Assembly (NCBI RefSeq): GCF_032854445.1
Contig: NC_088301.1
Location: forward strand, 39,235,187 to 39,295,186
Length of the DNA stretch: 60,000 nt
From: Liolophura sinensis
Taxonomy: Eukaryota > Mollusca > Polyplacophora > Chitonida > Chitonidae
Direction: 5' to 3'
Below the pieces are notes generated by a model that was not told the origin of the DNA, ran no database searches, and saw only the letters and a program-made list of their open reading frames with translations. This document shows positions 48,601-59,866 of the stretch, piece by piece (the first letter of the stretch is position 1; every line of letters begins with the position of its first letter). Both the position numbers and the translations under genes were made by a program.

Positions 48601-50442
48601 TCCAAATATGTATCTAACCTCCAACAAAAATGTGTACCACCAAATCTTGATGTTTCGTCCAAGGCACAATATTAAATATACCTAAACTTTTTACATGGAA
48701 GATGCAAATGGTCATCAGGCCTCCTTGTGTAACCCAGAATTTGCAATATGCATTATTTGCTCAAAGATATGCAATGAAAATTAACAGTGTAGTTTTAAAG
48801 ATTCACACCCTACAAATGCATACACCCTGACTTGAAATTACTGAAAGAACAGCAGAAAGTAAGGGTATGTTACCTGAATGGACTGTTGATACGGATGTAT
48901 TATTTGGAAAAGTGACACTGGGTAAGGTGAAATATCTTTTGTTTTTTCATCGTTAGCAGAGAAGGAGTCCACAAGTTCCTAAAACATGAAAACACATCAA
49001 TGAATATTGCACTTTGTACCATTCAATTGAAATATGACTTACTCATATCAAAAAATTACCCTCCTATATCTCTACATCACCAGTTCACAGTTTAAGCAAT
49101 TAATTTACGCTTTTTTTTGGAGGGGGGGGGCCTCAGGTTTTAACTTCCAACACTGTTGTGTCGTAATATAAAAGGCCTTTCCCAATTTTGATACACGTAT
49201 ATTTTAACTAGAGTTATCAAACTTTTGGCAGCAAACATATCATGCCTTGTTCAGTACCATACTTCGTATTAGAGACATGATTCTGCCATCACTATTCGTA
49301 GAGCTTCCACAGCTCACTATCTGTTTCAACCATGTTAGACATACTGCAGATGGTGAAATAAGTGTGTTGTTATTAGATGTAATCTACATAAAGGTGAGAC
49401 TTTGCAATGCCTAATGACATGTATCTGACTGAGTGAACAATGGCATGTTCAGTTTTCTCTGCGGTTTCTTTCGACCGTCAACTCACTCCATTCGCTATAT
49501 TTAGTAACATGGCCGAAGACTGACTTTTTTGACTGGGTTACCTCCCCTTGTTGTCTAGACAATGGAAGATGTTCAGTGAATTTCACATCAGAATACAGAC
49601 AGTATTGTGTTGTAATTATGTGGCCATGTAACTTCAGTTATGCCATGTTACTTCAGTTATGCCATACAGATCATTGAGAATTATGAATACTTTATAATCC
49701 ATTATCGAGAGAAAAGAAAATCGTATTTGGTATCCTAGACTTGTATTTCTCTTTGAATCTATCATATTGTTTACATGTGCAATCCACGAGCACCTGAAAC
49801 ATTGTGGGAATCTTTGCCCTGCCTCATTTGCATATCTCGCTGAGCGGACAGTTCTGACCTATGACGAATTTCCCCTTATAATTCTCTTAACTGACATTTT
49901 TTGGAAAATACTGGCCCAGGAGATTTAATTAAATGCAGTCAAATGAAACTCATTGTTGTATTTAGCGCTACCAACTCAAAAATTCTCAATTTCTTTCGGC
50001 AGTATGTCCCTTTAACAGATAGCTACTGAACAGTGTTAAAATCTGAACAACTAAATACGTCAACCTTAAACTTTGCAGAAGTCCTGCATTCAGAAGACGA
50101 TGAGGCAGCGAATAAAGTCGGAACAGCATCCTCCTTCAGACGCCGCTTTCGTTTTAGTCTCTCTTTTTCTGTGAGCATAAGATGACCGAATGTGTCGAAC
50201 TCGAAGCAGTCTTTCAAAAAATGTACAGAGCAAAGACACATTGAAGAAGATGCATGATCTGACCGCCACTTCCTGCCAACATTTTGAAGCCATTGTTTCA
50301 ATAGGTCTGGTTTCGTAAATGGAAATCGGTGAAAAGACAACTTTTCATTTTCTGGCAAAGGCTCTCCAGAAGTGGTTTTGTTTCTGTTCTTCCCAGCTTT
50401 ACCCTGCACGTTACTGCAGCCTATCGCCCAACAAGTAGGCAT
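39459..50442 (-). CDS. THAP-domain protein, reconstructed 11-exon gene (about 497 aa)
   Basis: Exons (minus): 50442-50065, 48978-48874, 46392-46348, 44776-44639, 43660-43535, 43385-43284, 42608-42507, 41991-41875, 40910-40842, 40373-40257, 39653-39459. Every inferred exon is a multiple of three and in phase 0. Exon 1 carries a full THAP zinc-binding DNA-binding domain (C4, C9, C71, H74; HRFP at 38-41; W51; AVPTLF at 106-111). The long middle is acidic, Ser/Gln-rich and probably disordered. The last exon has a basic block (KRSRRKKKRGRKRK) that looks like a nuclear localisation signal, so the protein is probably a sequence-specific nuclear DNA-binding factor of transposase origin. Exon 1 is firm; the small exons rest on splice signals and frame only, and some may be alternative. 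Confidence 0.65.
39895..40067 (-). repeat. SINE family A copy in THAP gene intron 10
   Basis: Contains GATTGGCGTTTTACACCATA, AATACGACGGCTGCTAACAT and CTCACAGCGACCGCATTGGT. It carries a short internal deletion, and both the tail and head sides are represented. Confidence 0.82.
40257..40373 (-). CDS. THAP gene exon 10
   Basis: Acceptor ATGCCCACAG, donor CAT|GTAAGT. The 39 codons begin GLIYLPRDTYDS and end in a strongly acidic SEQDSECEPTEEEKL. Confidence 0.7.
40842..40910 (-). CDS. THAP gene exon 9
   Basis: Acceptor TTATTTGCAG, donor AAG|GTACAG. The 23 codons begin AFVYLPDDKKPDK. Confidence 0.65.
41841..41871. repeat. Short perfect palindrome with TA core
   Basis: ACATGTATATATAT mirrored by ATATATATACATGT, a few bases inside the intron after the exon 8 donor. 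Confidence 0.8.
41875..41991 (-). CDS. THAP gene exon 8
   Basis: Acceptor GTATTTTCAG, donor GCG|GTAACT. The 39 codons begin NPLFSCPNTTL and include DDIYGIPQKIFVERK. Confidence 0.65.
42326..42460 (+). repeat. SINE family A copy in THAP gene intron 7
   Basis: GCAGATGGTCATGATTTTCA through ATAATGCTGGCCATTGTTGT and ATTCTTGAGTACTGC to an ACAAATAAATA tail. Diverged, so old. Confidence 0.78.
42507..42608 (-). CDS. THAP gene exon 7
   Basis: Acceptor ATTTATCTAG, donor ATG|GTTGGT. The 34 codons begin ETQMEYLGPCTG and end SDNQSSKM. Its 3' border and the adjoining SINE are duplicated at 47645-47842, where the donor GT has become GC. Confidence 0.6.
43284..43385 (-). CDS. THAP gene exon 6
   Basis: Acceptor GTGTCCTCAG, donor AAG|GTTTGT. 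The 34 codons begin DAVDTSDHSNSK and end TQSKQDK. Confidence 0.6.
43535..43660 (-). CDS. THAP gene exon 5
   Basis: Acceptor TTGTTTCAG, donor CAG|GTACAT. The 42 codons begin DVVYFPEPMVPEPE, sharing an xPhiPhiYPhiP start with exons 9 and 10 (Phi, hydrophobic residue). Confidence 0.65.
44208..44452. repeat. MITE-like element with about 25-bp inverted ends
   Basis: The left end GGCGTAGATCGACCTTGCAT (about 44211-44230) is the imperfect reverse complement of GGTCGCAAGTCGACCTACGC near 44427-44446. The non-coding interior is about 200 bp. It lies in intron 4 of the THAP gene. Confidence 0.5.
44639..44776 (-). CDS. THAP gene exon 4
   Basis: Acceptor CTTTCATAG, donor CAG|GTATGA. The 46 codons begin KSTSEEINPDF and end RQPRHTRTSQ. 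Confidence 0.65.
45278..45412 (-). repeat. SINE family A copy in THAP gene intron 3
   Basis: A T-run at 45280-45293 (the A tail on the minus strand), then TTTGATTGGTGTTTTACGCC to CCACGACCATCCGCAGGCTG. It is one of the least diverged copies in the window and is truncated on the head side. Confidence 0.87.
45643..47480. repeat. Tandem intronic duplication (about 925-bp unit, third partial copy)
   Basis: A block starting GGTTTTGATCAAAACTGT at 45643 recurs at 46566. Shared landmarks are TGATGCTCCTTGTGACATTA / TGATGCTCCTCGTGACATTG, TCAACATAATGCTTTGAAAT and CACTCAGAAAAATCTAAGAT. A shorter third copy (about 47247-47480) repeats CAGTTTAAATAGTGAAGTAT and ATATAAATATGACTGTTC. It lies in introns 2 and 3 of the THAP gene. 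Confidence 0.8.
46348..46392 (-). CDS. THAP gene exon 3 (45-nt micro-exon)
   Basis: Acceptor TGTTCTAG, donor GAG|GTAACT. It encodes LPSDDNTAVKTEADE. A degenerate duplicate with the same splice borders lies at 48140-48126. Confidence 0.5.
47645..47842 (+). repeat. Duplicate of 42326-42527 (SINE plus exon 7 edge)
   Basis: The SINE family A fragment followed by AAATATCAAATAAAAACCTG and ATTTTGCTAAA is the same junction as at exon 7. The whole segment was therefore copied by local duplication and was not an independent insertion. Confidence 0.75.
47937..48260. repeat. Duplicated intronic segment with degenerate copy of exon 3
   Basis: The segment from about 48090 repeats 46305-46520 (GGTCCTAGTAACCTTAATG; ATTGCTGCAGTAATCA; AATTACCCATAAAGAATGAT). 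It includes TTCTAG and GTAACT flanking a 15-nt remnant at 48140-48126 (LEPTE). The part at 47937-48085 resembles 49860-50015. Confidence 0.65.
48874..48978 (-). CDS. THAP gene exon 2
   Basis: Acceptor CATGTTTTAG, donor CAG|GTAACA. The 35 codons begin ELVDSFSANDEK and end HPYQQSIQ. Confidence 0.65.
49860..50015. repeat. Interspersed repeat shared with 47937-48085
   Basis: Both have an AATTTCCC...TAATTCTCTT start, TTTTTTGGAAAATA / TTTTTTGAAAAATA, and CCAACTCAAAAA followed by AATTTCTTTC. This copy lies immediately downstream of the THAP exon 1 donor. Confidence 0.6.
50065..50442 (-). CDS. THAP gene exon 1 (THAP domain)
   Basis: Start ATG at 50442-50440 (MPTCWAIGCSN). All four zinc ligands are present, and the domain ends with KEDAVPTLF. 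A donor AAG|GTTGAC at 50064 keeps phase 0. If it is not used, the frame stops at 50023 and the product is a 139-residue protein. Confidence 0.88.
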
Positions 50443-51198
50443 CGTGACACGGTTGTTCAGCGGTCGCTCTCGCTGTCATAGTCGTTAAATTTCTCAGTTT
50501 GACCACCGTAACTGGATGTAAATGTGGATCTCAAAGCTCATAGAAACCACAGCTTCACATGTGACATTTTGAAGTTACTCGATTGGCCGAAATGCTCTCG
50601 ACTTAACCACACACCAATATGAATTACCTCCCTTTTTCCACATCAAAAACTTGGTGAGGGATCCTTCCACTTGTTTACTTGGTTAATGCTGGGATTTAGA
50701 CTGACGTCTATCTTAATCCCAGGATGGTGTTTTGCGCGATACCGAAGAATACTTCACCTATATTTATTTATTTGTTTATTTACTTTATTTGAATCCAGTA
50801 GGCTTTCATCCACATGACAATGCATACATTTGCAAATGTGGTCCTGTTCACTTAATTCAACATCTTTGAAACATGTCGCTCTTAAAATTTAAAATGTTTT
50901 CCTTTACCTCCGACAACTTCTGAACGGAATTTACATAAAAGAGGCTAGGCCTTTCCTAGAGATTTTTTGTCAGAAAATCCATATTCGTTGTTCAAATCAA
51001 ATACCAAGAATAGCTTAAATTATTGCCTTTCAATAAATATGACTTGTCACGCACCTGTACTATTCTTAGTGTTAAAATGACCATAAAGTTTAAAAAGGTT
51101 ATCATGCGACCCGCTTCGTATATTTGAAGAATGGGTATCACTTGCTGGAAGTTAATTATTTGGACCATTCTAGAGATATTTTTTTTCTTTTTTTGATA
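50443..51198. other. Spacer between the two THAP exons
   Basis: Presumably the 5' UTR and promoter of the 50442 start. It contains a degenerate SINE family A end (50725-50790) and AT-rich sequence. No exon is seen that could belong to the 51573 start. Confidence 0.5.
50725..50790 (-). repeat. SINE family A, diverged 3'-end fragment
   Basis: GGTGTTTTGCGCGATACCGA, AGAATACTTCACCTATA and TTTATTTATTTGTTTATTTA resemble the 3' end and tail of the family. Confidence 0.5.
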
Positions 51199-51573
51199 TC
51201 ATTCTAAAAAGACTTGAACACGGAGATACGGTAGAGTGTTCTCCCTTAGATTGCTTACTGTGGTAGCCGGTCGATTTCGGGGACCATATGGGAAATTTTC
51301 TGTTGGTACAGCCTCTTTAGTTAGCCTCCGTATTTTTGACGCCTCTGACAAGCCATATTTTGCGTATTTGTCCTCTTCAAAGCAGTCTGGCAGAAAATGA
51401 TCTGAACACAACCTAGAATTTTTATTCGGGACAAACCCGTCCCTGTTCATGTTGAAAACCCATAGTTGGGCTAACTCTTCATTTCGCACTGGAAACCGGT
51501 GAAGCGTCACTTTTCGATCTTTGGCGATTGATCTACTTGTGTTTGAACATCCTATTGCTGAACAACTAGGCAT
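51199..51573 (-). CDS. Second THAP-domain exon/gene
   Basis: Start ATG at 51573-51571 (MPSCSAIGCSN). The THAP domain is complete: zinc ligands C4, C9, C56 and H59 (CSDH), LHRFP at 24-28, W38, and TKEAVPTENF at 86-94. The frame is open for 124 codons to 51199. A strong donor, ACA|GTAAGC at 51258-51253, ends the exon in phase 0 after 105 codons (...NRPATT) and is the more likely end. It resembles the 50442 exon in the MPxCxAIGCSN start and overall plan, which suggests tandem duplication. Either it is an alternative first exon for the downstream phase-0 exons or it is a separate short gene. Role inferred: nuclear DNA binding. Confidence 0.8.
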   Translation of the reverse strand: MPSCSAIGCSNTSRSIAKDRKVTLHRFPVRNEELAQLWVFNMNRDGFVPNKNSRLCSDHFLPDCFEEDKYAKYGLSEASKIRRLTKEAVPTENFPYGPRNRPATTVSNLRENTLPYLRVQVFLE

Positions 51574-51589
51574 GACTTTTGTAAACACA

Positions 51590-51700
51590 GGTCACCTAAA
51601 GTAACCGCATTTTCTCTTGATCGTCTTCGGCCCGAGTGACGTAATTCAATGAGTAGCCATTTTGTGTAGACCATGTCCGGTGGAAGGAGATTAGGAGGAA
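51590..51700 (-). promoter_or_regulatory. Probable promoter region of second THAP exon
   Basis: Immediately upstream of the start. On the minus strand there is CAAAATGGC (about 51656-51664), a YY1-like core typical of TATA-less promoters near transcription starts, and a CGG-containing stretch around 51630. Inferred only. Confidence 0.3.
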
Positions 51701-54700
51701 GGAGATGTCTCATTGGTTAAAATTTCAGTGTCGCTGGCATGATAAAGGGACGTAAGCCAAACTACTTGTATGGCATACTCCCCGATGTGCATGTCCAAAC
51801 CCTTATGTTCGCATTATAGACCTTGGTATGGGTCTTTACTTGTTTGAAAGCACTGACAATGATGCATATACTGGTATATGTAATCGGGGATATGTTTCAA
51901 TTGCCTACATTTACGTTGAAGATCACACAGAAATTTTTTTATTAAATCCGGTCTGCAGGAACTGACTGACTAAAATCATCATTAAAATCCGTTCCGTTTC
52001 CTCAACCATCTTTTATACATGTAACCATCATATTGAACAAAACTATTTCCATATGATATCTGCTTTTAAGAATAACAGCTGCCTTGGCTAAATACCATTC
52101 TAATCCGGTTTAACACGGAGTATTTTAAATCGGCTCACTGATATCCTTCTTGTGGACACATGTAGCCTATACTCGAAATAATAAAAATATGTTTGTATAG
52201 ATGTATTGCGAAAACATGTTGTCATGTTTAAACTCGTTACACCTCTACCCTTCAGTGCTAGAACACAAGTACATATTTATAAAGAGGCCCATACTGAGAT
52301 TTCTGTATCTACCAGTGTTTTCTCGTATCAGTGGTTGCCCATTAACATGCGAAAATAGTGCATATTCTAGATGAATAAAATTTCACCAAGGTACGAAGAG
52401 TTCTACTGTAACTGATCAAATTTTGACCCTAAAAAGAGAACTTTTATTCATAGTTTTGAGCAACCGAGTTCCTGGCAAGGAGCACGAAGTGATAAATAAC
52501 ATGGAGTAAAATGGGAGAAAAGCTGATTTTTGCCGATTCCTAAAGTTTAAAGTATGGCAGGGCATATAATTACAACTATCATATCTGAAGACTAGATACA
52601 TTTTGATTACTTTTTTTCCAAAAAGAATTTCTTACCTTTAAGCTTTTTCCATTTTTTATGATAAAATCATATTCTCCCCTGGGTTAAAATTGCTTTGTTT
52701 TCACCTCCAGTACACTTCTCACGTGACCCAGGAGTGTGTTGATTATTGGCTCATAGTAGCTATGACATCACTACAAAGCCATGAATAAAGGCCAATAAAT
52801 GCCATAAAATATACCGGTATTACCTTTGATTCTGGAGCATACATTTTTCCAAGAGGATACTATCATACTTCCTAAACAAACTTCAAACGATCAATAGAAC
52901 TATTAGTACAGGAAAAATGAACAAGTTAACAACATCGGTATAATAAATTTCAAGCCGTTCACTGTAGTTTACTCTTGGACGTGCATCTATATGGGCCGAA
53001 TAATCAGTACATGTGCGTGTAAAACTGACTGCTTTTCTTGTATTGATTAACACCATATATATGCTTTAGAACAACTTGCTTGCATGTGTGTGACTAAGTC
53101 TAATAAAGGATTTTAATAATGACTGGGAACTGGCGCAAAATTTAATGACACGTGATCAATTGCTAAAATCTATTGGAGAACGGATCTCTATAGTGTGTTT
53201 CCAGGGTCATTTTCATTCTGAAGACATGTCACTTGATTGCTGTTCTATCTCCCCAGCGTCTCCTGGGCCTCTCTCGGGAATTCCAGTGGAACCTCTCAGC
53301 CGCCATAACCATTATGCAAACCTGTCGGTCGTCTGCATCAATTCCTAGCCATTGAAGGTGAATTTATCTGCAAGAGGGATGAGAGCTCTGTGTCGCAACT
53401 CAATGCACTATTGACACACTCTCCACATATTGTTATTTTTAATAAACAGTAGGTCAACTTACACAAGTGTAGAAAACACCTATACAGAAATGATTTGGAT
53501 TTCATGAGAGGAGCGGTTTTAAAAAGAATGGAATCCCAACGTGCCCCTTGTGAAATGGACTCGTCCGCCTGGAGACAATGTGTCTGCCTGCGTGCCGATG
53601 CAATCAGGCGACAATTACTTGCGCGCATAGCGATGCATCTGTGGCTCAAATCTGTTCCTTTCCCCTCAATCCCACGGACAAGTGTGAAAACCCGGTTAAT
53701 AAATCACCCGATAACGATTTCTTAAGTCCATTTATAAAATAGTTGTTGCAGGCAATGAGATTACTTTGCAATGGTAACGAGACTCGCCAGACGCGGGTTC
53801 GTCATCTTCGCGATTCCCAAGGCTTCCTTATGCGATTTATCACGAAAGTCACCTTCTGTATGAACCTAGTTTGGTTCAAAAGTTATGTTCATCTTCACAA
53901 TGATTTGATATAGTCACCTTGGCCTGGCACCTTAATGGATTTTTGGAAATGTGTATATTAATTACATTTTTGTTTGACTCCATATATATGTGCATGTGTA
54001 CAACTATATCCCAGAAAATGTATTCATGACAGATTTTTCTTCAAAAACAAAAAATGTTGTAGGAACTTAATTAGGCTAATATCACATCACACCCAAGTGT
54101 ATAATTTTAATTTGGATGGAGGTAGAAAGGCTTAATTTTTCATTCATTTTCAACTGATAATATTGCACATCACATTTTATGTTCATTGGCCGGAAACATG
54201 TCAGATCAGCATGGAGTTAAAGTCGAACACGTACAGACACCAATACACTTGCAAGTTCATTTAACTGCATGGCTTAGAGCGACAGATGTGTACCGAGATC
54301 GGAATATCGACACAAAATGCTGCATGGCTGCTCTCCGTCTGATAACAGATTTATTGCTTGCGAAGATTAGAATGGTAATTCAGCGACAGAACGGTCAGAG
54401 TAAGGCGCTGTGGAAGTGACCCGAGCATGTGCCACATTTCATCGAAATAGGAACAACTTGTGCTCAAGACTCCATAGAGCTTGGATAGCTTGCATGGGAG
54501 ATAGATATCGATTAGATGCATTTGTAGGAATGATAGTCAGGCTGAACAAGCAGGAAATGCATGCATGCCACGCGCGATTCCACTACGGACGGTAACTTAA
54601 GATGGTTAAGTTAGGGGTTAACGGTTGACGTATAATTGCACATGTCAATGTTTCTTAAACGGTATTGCCTTGTATGCATAGTTTTGAACGACATTAAAAT

Positions 54701-57700
54701 CTATATATAGTGTTTGATGATCCTTAAATACTTTTAGATGGATACTTTTACTTTATGCACTTGATTTTCCAACAGTGTGTTGGGTGCATATATATGTATG
54801 CATACAGATGGGTGTCTTCACACGGAAATGATGTATACAAATTAAATAAGGTGTATATACTTCTAAGCAGTAGGTTTATATATGATTTGTATGTGCAAAT
54901 AGACCTATTTTAATCATTTGAAGAAAAAATTCAAACTGTTAAACTCTAGTGCATGCTCTAGTCTTTACTATACGTCTTAATCGCATTATATTTGATAATA
55001 TGCAACGAACTCTTCAGTAATAATCGAGTGTAGGACTGCATGTTTATGGTTTTTTTGTACATATTTAGACCATATAGGCGATCTGTTGTATGGTTCCTGT
55101 TTCTATTATGAATCTATTTCTTTACATAGACATACGCTGCCATAGTACCTCTTTGCTGTCTTCAAAAGGTAACCACGCAATGCCATGCAATAAAATCCTT
55201 TAATTATACACATAACTGTCCATTTCCAACGAAGTTATATGAAGAAAATAACAACTGTCCAGTATGAAACCATATGTTCATTTATGTCCATTCTCTGTGT
55301 GAAGTCATGATGTCATAATTATATACTTCCACCGAGAATGAAATGATAAGTCACAAGACGTGGTACTCTGACCTCGGGCACCTGGGAGTTCGTAAAAAAA
55401 AGTTTCAACTGTTCTTTTTTGACTTGGCGACTTTGTAGTGGGTGTGTAATAAATAGGTTGTTGGCTTGAATGGTTGAGTATATTTATAGAGCCATATACA
55501 TGCCAATGACCTGTTACAGCTTCCATCTGTACACATCCGTGCGTGCATGCAGACTGTTTATAGTGTTCCCTATGTCCATGTATGTCTCTCCCTGCACGAA
55601 CACCATGAGCGCCATGCACCATGGATTGATACACGTTTCCTGGCTTATATATATATCCATTAGACAACGCAACATTTGTTTTTTGCTCTGTCGTTCTTCA
55701 TTTGATTATCACAAACACACAATTTCGCCTAATGGCAGAAATGCAGAAAAAAAACCTTAGCTTGACTGCATCATGGAGTGGTTTTCTAATTTTGATACAG
55801 CCTTTGATTTTAACTTAAAATGTCGCGTTTAGTTTCTCTCACTTTCTGTGAGTGAAATCAAAGAGGTGGACCGATTTTTGAACTTTAAATATCGCTTTAG
55901 CGCGCTGACGCAGTTTTAATGTCGCGGCATGCGCTTCCTGCAGGACGTGCAGAGAAACAAATCGACTATTGCTTTCGCCCATATTGATTTTAATTGTTAA
56001 CAAGCATTAAAATTTTCAGTGCATATGTATATAAAACAGTAACCAGAAGGGGACACTTTGAACCAAAATCATGTGCAGAGATCCACGCCACTTCACATAA
56101 AAAGGCGTTGTTCTCCGTGTTCCACACACTGCGCTGAAGTGACATTTTAACCCGAATGTCTCATTGGCGCGTTATGGACACATATATTTCAAAAGGAAAG
56201 ATATGCACCATTTTAACGGTAGGCTAAGCGTCATTCTTCTTGGCTTTGGCTCACAAAATAGCCACGTACTGTAAATCTTCGCCCTTTTCAACCACTTAAG
56301 CGCTATTTTCAGTGGAATTTATGCATACAACTATCATGAAAATGACTCTAAAATGATTTGTTTATAACATTAAAGATTCAGGCTTCATGAAACTGTAAAT
56401 TATTATTGTACACCCCACAGCTCTCCGAATGTTTCAAGATATTGGTTACAGAGGCGGGTGAAACGGTAGAAGAATTGGGGTATAGATATATAGGTTGACT
56501 GTAACTATACGATATATATGGCAACATGCACATGCTCAAGTATAGAGAATAAATGGTTAAAGGTTAATAAAGGTTATAAATGAAAGAATATACACCAGAA
56601 AAATAAGCATCAACAGAAAAGCAGTCGACGACTATACTTATTTCTTCAGTTTACTTTTCGGACAGAGTAAAATTTGTTTGTGTGCACGACCTATATCATC
56701 AGTATATGTTCAGTTTATTGAGACAGTGTAAAATAAGAATCTAGAAAACTTATAGCAGGCCCTATATAACGGTGCATTGGAGGACGTTACAGTGTCAGTG
56801 ATATAGATTTGCTTCAGTTCACTTAACTCGGTGCATGCTAGAAGAAACCTATAAAACATATATCTTTCATTTAAATATGATCGCAAAAGATCATTACATG
56901 TTTCATAAAGCGCATCCTGTTTTTCTTAAACCAAATATATAAGGGTCTACATATTGGCTTTGTGGTTTCGACTTTAAACGTGAAGACTGTTTCGGTCTAT
57001 TTTAACATTATTTATATGAGGGACATCGAAGGATTAAGGTGTGTGAAGCATCGAGAGAAGTGGGATTGTACTAATTAGCCCACTATGTAGAGTCTTGTAT
57101 GTGTGTCCGTTTGCAGGCCATAAGAACGTTACGTTAGCATTCCTCGCCGTATTAATTAAGGTGTCACAATGGACCCGTCATGTCAACCTCGCCAGTTATG
57201 CGCAGAATGTCAGGCCTGTTAAATGTATATAACAACGACAGTTTCATGAGGTAAAAGCGGGAGATATATACGTGGGGACCGAGAGTATGGGGTTGAACAG
57301 TGTCAGCTGGACAGATATCTAGGTTAAGTTAAGACTCCAGTTTAATAAAAACAAGTCCTCAGGCGATGTGTATAAACATTCCTGGTCGGTTAGTCACCTC
57401 GGTGCTACACACCGGGATTCCCCACTGTAGTTTGTAAACAAGTGAATTTTCACTCGGCTCAGGTAAGTTCAACAATCTGGCGCTCGATAAAATCTAAGAG
57501 GCAGGTAAACTTGAACCGCTCTGAGTGTATAGGCTGTAGTCAGCCAGCGGGCCACGTGCGCCTAGCGAAACAATGTCAAAGGCAAGCCGTGACCACGAAA
57601 TTTCGTCACAGTAAATAAACACTATTCAAACAACGTTGTAAATATTTATTAAGCACCGCTATACATCAAATTTATTCGAATTCCAGATAACAGCGAAATT

Positions 57701-59779
57701 TCGAACTCATTCTCTTCGTACGACATCGGAATAATAATGCCCTAACTTGTTACATGGTTTTCACAGCTTCATTCATTCATTCATTCATTCATTTTTTTAT
57801 ATTCATTCTTTCATGCGTTTAACCAGTTATTATTTGAACATATATAGACTGTCAAAAAGGTTTTTTTTCGCAACGGCGTATTATAAAATATGTTAACTAT
57901 TCAACTGATACACTTGTTAATCATGTAACTAAGACAAATAAGGTAGATTCTTGACATGAAAAGGCATGAGATTGGTGTCATTCATTATATAAGCGTATAT
58001 ATGTCATTTTTGTAATTTTGTTTTTACATTTATTAATTAAATATAGAAGTTCTTCTCTATTTTCAGCTGACATTCGTGTTTTTTAACCAGAAAGACTTTG
58101 ATTAATTTGTTATATATGTGTATACAGAACTTCCTATTTGTAACAAAACCACCATTTATCGAATAGATAAATTTAGGTCATCATCACAACAAAATACATA
58201 ACGTTGGAATTTTATGAATGTATAATTGATGTTAGTTTTGACAGTGCAGTGCGTTGAATTCTGTTTTCTTTCTCATATTTCCCCAATAGTTGCGAATACG
58301 TATGACGTGCAAGTTTGACAACCATGGTGCATAGAAGACAAGTGCATGCATGCACGGAAGTCATGAACGTACGACATATAACCTATGCAAATGCCTTCGC
58401 GAGCTGCGTAGACCGGTTAATTTACATATATACCACAAAGAATCCTTGACCATTACGAGCGGAAGAGTCTAGAAATTCCCTGTATTTATTCACAGACAAG
58501 TATATTATATCTTAAATTATAGGTTTTTATTTGCGCATGGATCAGAGTGGAGCATATACTTGTTTCCCTGTCCATGCATGCACGTGACAGCCTAATAGCG
58601 TGCAAACTTGAATCTCTTGTTAACAATATATAGACAATCCCCACAAAGACTTATCTGTTTGTATGAATTGCGTGTCAGTTATTCAGCTGTCTAGAAGTTG
58701 TCCCCAAAACAACTGCACATATTGTTTTATAGAGTAATTAAAAACATTTCCGATTTCTTCAAACAAAGGATGACAGCTTTTTCTGCTATAAACTGCGGTG
58801 GTTATACCTTCAATTTTTGAGCGTTTGGCCGTTGTTGATACTCTGTAATATACAAACGAACAGCATCCTTATACCGGTCTGGCGGGTGAAACTGTCATGC
58901 GTATGACATTCACAAATGGTATCTAAAGTTTTGGATTCAGGAAACATTCATAAGCTTGACACAAAAGGCTGTTCATGCAAAATACTAGTACCCATGTACA
59001 CAAGGCTGCAAAACTTCTGGTTCATTATAGTAACAGTATAAAAGATGTGATTTTTAAGGGATTTTCGTTAATATGTTAATTTCTCACTACAAACATACAT
59101 ATGTATACAGATATACAAAGTTTTGTCAAAGCTGAAAATATTCGGTGCACCTGTCTGTACATGCATATCATATAGTGTAAAAGCAACTTGGAAGAAAACC
59201 ATGACGTCTATAAATTATTTTGACTTAATCAAAGTAAGTTGTTTAGAATCTACCATCGCTTCATAGCTGCGGTGTACGTGGATTTTTTCCCCCTCGGAAA
59301 TCCGTCTTTCTTCAGAACCGTTCCGCCTCGTTGATCGTGAAATGTTTTTCATTTATTTTTTTTTTTTGCTTTACATGCGTGGAGATGCATAGTGAGGGAT
59401 GGGTCCTTTGTATAAATGGCTTTGTGTTTCTTTATACGAGCTGTATATACTGTATACCCGCAGGTTATTTGAAGTTTATTGAGCTAATTTAAATATGTAA
59501 GATATTTATGCGAATTCTTAAAGAAAAAAATAACACACAAAGCTCGTCTCACGAACAGCAAACATACTGAACTTTATCTATGTATAAATCAATTGCATGT
59601 ATATTGGTACAAAGCCATCTTCAAGACTATAACAGTCTGAAAATACATGTATTTATATCACAATAAAGTGGATTTTATTCATTCTAACTTATATTCCACG
59701 CGTATTTTAACATTGCCATGGTATAATCTAGCACCAAACTAATAATCCACGGTGCAATTTTAGCGTTATATGATCTTCA

Positions 59780-59780
<1 letters not shown>
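51701..59780. other. Intergenic, no gene recognised
   Basis: ORFs up to 120 codons have no domain or splice support. At 57462 a CTCAG|GTAAGT motif follows a GC-richer stretch (57290-57461), which could be a non-coding first exon on the plus strand. A CATT repeat is at 57768-57792. Confidence 0.4.
57768..57792. repeat. (CATT)n microsatellite
   Basis: About six tandem CATT units. Confidence 0.9.

Positions 59781-59860
<80 letters not shown>
59781..59860. repeat. (TA)n microsatellite
   Basis: About 80 bases of uninterrupted TA dinucleotide. The minus-strand ORF across it is an artefact. Confidence 0.98.

Positions 59861-59866
<6 letters not shown>

Noticed and set aside
54186-54419. ORF starting MAGNMSDQHGVKVEH
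   Set aside because: Plausible composition, but no domain, no splice context and no neighbouring exon; treated as chance.
55305-55667. Minus-strand 120-codon ORF
   Set aside because: No domain; His/Tyr/Ser-rich random-looking composition.
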